A program made the position numbers and the translations under genes. The notes under the pieces are model-generated. The model did no database searches, had not been told where the DNA came from, and was given only the letters and a program-made list of their open reading frames with translations. This document shows, piece by piece, positions 6,587-8,239 of a stretch of 8,239 bases of DNA. Position 1 is the first letter of the stretch, and the number at the start of each line of letters is the position of its first letter. The stretch is from Moraxellaceae bacterium UBA2477 (lineage in GTDB: Bacteria > Pseudomonadota > Gammaproteobacteria > Pseudomonadales > Moraxellaceae): positions 1-8,239 of the forward strand of contig DDPD01000032.1 in the NCBI GenBank assembly GCA_002342025.1, read 5' to 3'.

Positions 6587-6617
6587 CTTGATTTCGCACT
6601 ATTTGCTGAGCTGAGGC

Positions 6618-7325
6618 TTAGGAGCCCTGCGTCAACAACATATTACGAATGTGACCAATGGCTTTGGTCGGGTTCAGCCCCTTCGGACACGCGCTGACGC
6701 AGTTCATAATGCCGCGGCAGCGGAACAGCGAGAACGGGTCGTCGAGCTTGGCCAAACGTTCCATCGTTGCCGTGTCACGCGTGTCGGCAATAAAGCGCCA
6801 TGACTGCAGCAGCGCCGATGGACCCAGGAACTTTTCAGGGTTCCACCAGAAAGATGGGCACGATGTGGTGCAGCACGCACACAAGATGCACTCATATAGA
6901 CCATCGAGCATGGCGCGGTCTTCTGGCGACTGCAGACGCTCAATAGCCGGCGCTGGTGTGTCATTGATCACGTACGGCTGAACTTTCTCGTACTGGTTGA
7001 AGAACATGGTCATGTCCACAACCAAGTCACGCAACACAGGCAGGCCCGGCAATGGCTTTACCACCAAATGATTGCCGCCTTTGGTGGCAATCGACACCGG
7101 CGTGATGCAGGCCAGACCATTCTTACCATTCATGTTCAGACCGTCGGAGCCACAAACCCCTTCACGGCACGAACGACGGTAGACCAGCGAATCATCTTGC
7201 TCTTTTACCAAGTTCAAGATGTCCAACACCATCAGATCGCGACCTTGGGTGTCGATCTGGTAATCCTTCATGTACGGTTCGCTATCCGTATCCGGGTTGT
7301 AGCGATAGATGCTGACTTTAAGCAT
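6618..7325 (-). CDS. sdhB: Succinate dehydrogenase iron-sulfur subunit
   Basis: SdhB carries electrons from the SdhA flavin to the quinone site of membrane complex II through three iron-sulfur clusters. The 235-residue protein is full length. The N-terminal ferredoxin-like domain binds the [2Fe-2S] cluster through Cys53, Cys58 and Cys73, with Asp61 at the fourth position, as in E. coli SdhB. In the C-terminal domain, CILCACCTTSCP (146-157) and CRGIMNCVSACP (203-214) supply the [4Fe-4S] ligands Cys146, Cys149, Cys152 and Cys213, and the [3Fe-4S] ligands Cys156, Cys203 and Cys209. SFWW at 158-161 contains the Ser and Trp that line the quinone pocket in relatives. The start at 7325 follows AGGGGT at 7331-7336, five bases upstream, and lies 14 bases after sdhA. 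It is the last gene of the sdh operon; a terminator follows. Confidence 0.98.
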   Translation of the reverse strand: MLKVSIYRYNPDTDSEPYMKDYQIDTQGRDLMVLDILNLVKEQDDSLVYRRSCREGVCGSDGLNMNGKNGLACITPVSIATKGGNHLVVKPLPGLPVLRDLVVDMTMFFNQYEKVQPYVINDTPAPAIERLQSPEDRAMLDGLYECILCACCTTSCPSFWWNPEKFLGPSALLQSWRFIADTRDTATMERLAKLDDPFSLFRCRGIMNCVSACPKGLNPTKAIGHIRNMLLTQGS

Positions 7326-7339
7326 GTTGCACCCCTAAA

Positions 7340-8239
7340 TTAGTATGTACGAGCCTTGGGCTGGAAGGCCTTGACCTGCTTCGGCGCGAAGTTAACTGCA
7401 CGCTTGCCAACGGTCTTGGTTTCCGTGTTGTACAGCGAGTGAGCCAACCAGTTTTCGTCATCACGATCTGGGTAGTCTTCACGGCTGTGTGCACCACGGG
7501 ACTCTGTACGGGTCTGAGCAGACAACGCGGTGGCTTCAGCGGTTTCGAGCAGGTTGTCCAGCTCCAATGCCTCAACGCGAGCGGTGTTGAAGGAGTTGGT
7601 TTTGTCGCCCAAGTGCGCATTCGCAATACGCTCACGCAGCTCGGCCACCTTCGAAACACCCACATCCATATCTTCGCCACGGCGGAAAATACCAAAGGCG
7701 CTCTGCATGGACTTCTGCAACTCTTTTCGCAGAGCTGGCACTGCTTCGCCGCTGACTGAACCATTCCAACGCGCCATACGGGCTTGTGCCTTGGCTACGT
7801 CAGACTCGGAGGGCTCGCGCTGCTCCATGCCTTGACGCAGTGCATCTTCGATGTGAAGACCGGCAGCACGACCGAATACCACGAGGTCGAGCAGCGAGTT
7901 GCCACCGAGACGGTTGGCGCCGTGCACGGATACGCAGGCGATTTCACCCACGGCATACAGACCCTGAATGATGCTGTCTTTACCATTGGCATCGGTGCTG
8001 ATGGCCTGGCCGTGAACATTGGTCGGGATACCGCCCATCATGTAGTGGCAAGTTGGGATAACCGGAATCGGCTCCTTCACAGGGTCTACGTGCGCGAAGG
8101 TCATTGCCAACTCGCAAATGCCCGGCAGACGGCTGTGCAGCACGTCTTTGCCCAAATGATCTAGCTTCAAATAGACATATTCGCCATCTGGGCCGGCACC
8201 ACGGCCTTCACGAATTTCGGTGGCCATGGAACGCGCAAC
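7340..8239 (-). CDS. sdhA: Succinate dehydrogenase flavoprotein subunit, partial (C-terminal 299 residues)
   Basis: SdhA oxidises succinate to fumarate on a covalently bound FAD and hands electrons to SdhB. The frame runs off the right edge, so only about half of the usual roughly 590 residues is present; the FAD-attachment histidine and N-terminal Rossmann region are outside. The visible part begins VARSMATEIREGRG, near the catalytic arginine of the family. It continues with CHYMMGG (substrate-binding His65 of the fragment), the FAD-domain segment GLYAVGEIACVSVHGANRLGGN (Arg110 contacts substrate in the family), and then the helical domain and C-terminus. The conserved FRTESRGAHSR-type segment appears as TRTESRGAHSREDYPDR, and the protein ends PKARTY, close to the usual SdhA terminus. 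An ATG at 8227 lies inside the gene and is not the start. sdhC and sdhD are expected upstream, outside the window. Confidence 0.98.
   Translation of the reverse strand, partial: VARSMATEIREGRGAGPDGEYVYLKLDHLGKDVLHSRLPGICELAMTFAHVDPVKEPIPVIPTCHYMMGGIPTNVHGQAISTDANGKDSIIQGLYAVGEIACVSVHGANRLGGNSLLDLVVFGRAAGLHIEDALRQGMEQREPSESDVAKAQARMARWNGSVSGEAVPALRKELQKSMQSAFGIFRRGEDMDVGVSKVAELRERIANAHLGDKTNSFNTARVEALELDNLLETAEATALSAQTRTESRGAHSREDYPDRDDENWLAHSLYNTETKTVGKRAVNFAPKQVKAFQPKARTY

Larger units (their letters stand above)
6183..6617. other. sdhB-sucA intergenic region
   Basis: About 435 bases separate the sdhB stop from the sucA start, against 14 to 39 bases at every other junction in the window. 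I find no convincing protein gene here on either strand; the only ORF I noted is a ten-codon one in the sucA leader. From the sdhB side the region holds an intrinsic terminator (6586-6550), about 130 bases with no clear element, two overlapping dyads (6405-6379), a promoter-like element (6377-6361) and a structured leader (6287-6203). The layout suggests an independent promoter for sucA. In E. coli the sdhB-sucA gap likewise carries a sucA promoter, which is established knowledge; its location here is inference. Confidence 0.8.

Noticed and set aside
7318..7764. Minus-strand 148-codon frame overlapping the sdhA 3' end
   Set aside because: It is a different frame inside sdhA, Arg/Ser/Cys-rich, without domain similarity; the sdhA frame is clearly the coding one.
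1..8239. Mobile elements, CRISPR arrays, tRNA or rRNA genes, toxin-antitoxin or defence genes
   Set aside because: No transposase, phage or defence motifs, no direct-repeat arrays and no tRNA-like folds were seen. The window is almost entirely accounted for by six TCA-cycle genes and one regulatory gap.

Overview
The window is a stretch of a TCA-cycle gene cluster from a gammaproteobacterium. Every protein-coding gene lies on the minus strand, so transcription runs from the right edge to the left edge: sdhA (3' half only), sdhB, sucA, sucB, lpd, sucC (5' half only). Two things place it among pseudomonad-like gammaproteobacteria (Pseudomonadales, Oceanospirillales, Cellvibrionales type). The proteins resemble the pseudomonad versions as I remember them, and the E3 gene lpd sits between sucB and sucC, as in Pseudomonas, rather than with aceEF as in enterobacteria. 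I cannot name a genus from the sequence alone.

Layout, in direction of transcription. Positions 8239-7340 hold the C-terminal half of the succinate dehydrogenase flavoprotein, followed after 14 bases by the complete iron-sulfur subunit (7325-6618). A strong intrinsic terminator (6586-6550) closes this sdh block. A gene-free gap of about 435 bases (6617-6183) follows. It holds the terminator, a possible promoter element, two overlapping dyads, and a structured leader with a ten-codon mini-ORF. The second block is tightly packed: sucA (6182-3342), sucB (3302-2112), lpd (2095-662) and sucC (632 to the left edge), with gaps of only 39, 16 and 29 bases. These four look like one transcript, which probably continues into sucD outside the window.

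Together the genes encode three consecutive TCA steps. SucA, SucB and Lpd form the 2-oxoglutarate dehydrogenase complex (2-oxoglutarate to succinyl-CoA). SucC, with SucD, makes succinate and a nucleoside triphosphate from succinyl-CoA. SdhA and SdhB form the soluble catalytic part of complex II (succinate to fumarate, electrons to quinone).

The coding content is conventional housekeeping metabolism. I see no mobile element, CRISPR array, tRNA, rRNA, defence gene or new gene system. The region most worth a second look is the sdhB-sucA gap. Beyond that there are two substitutions at positions I believe are strongly conserved, one in Lpd and one in SucA.
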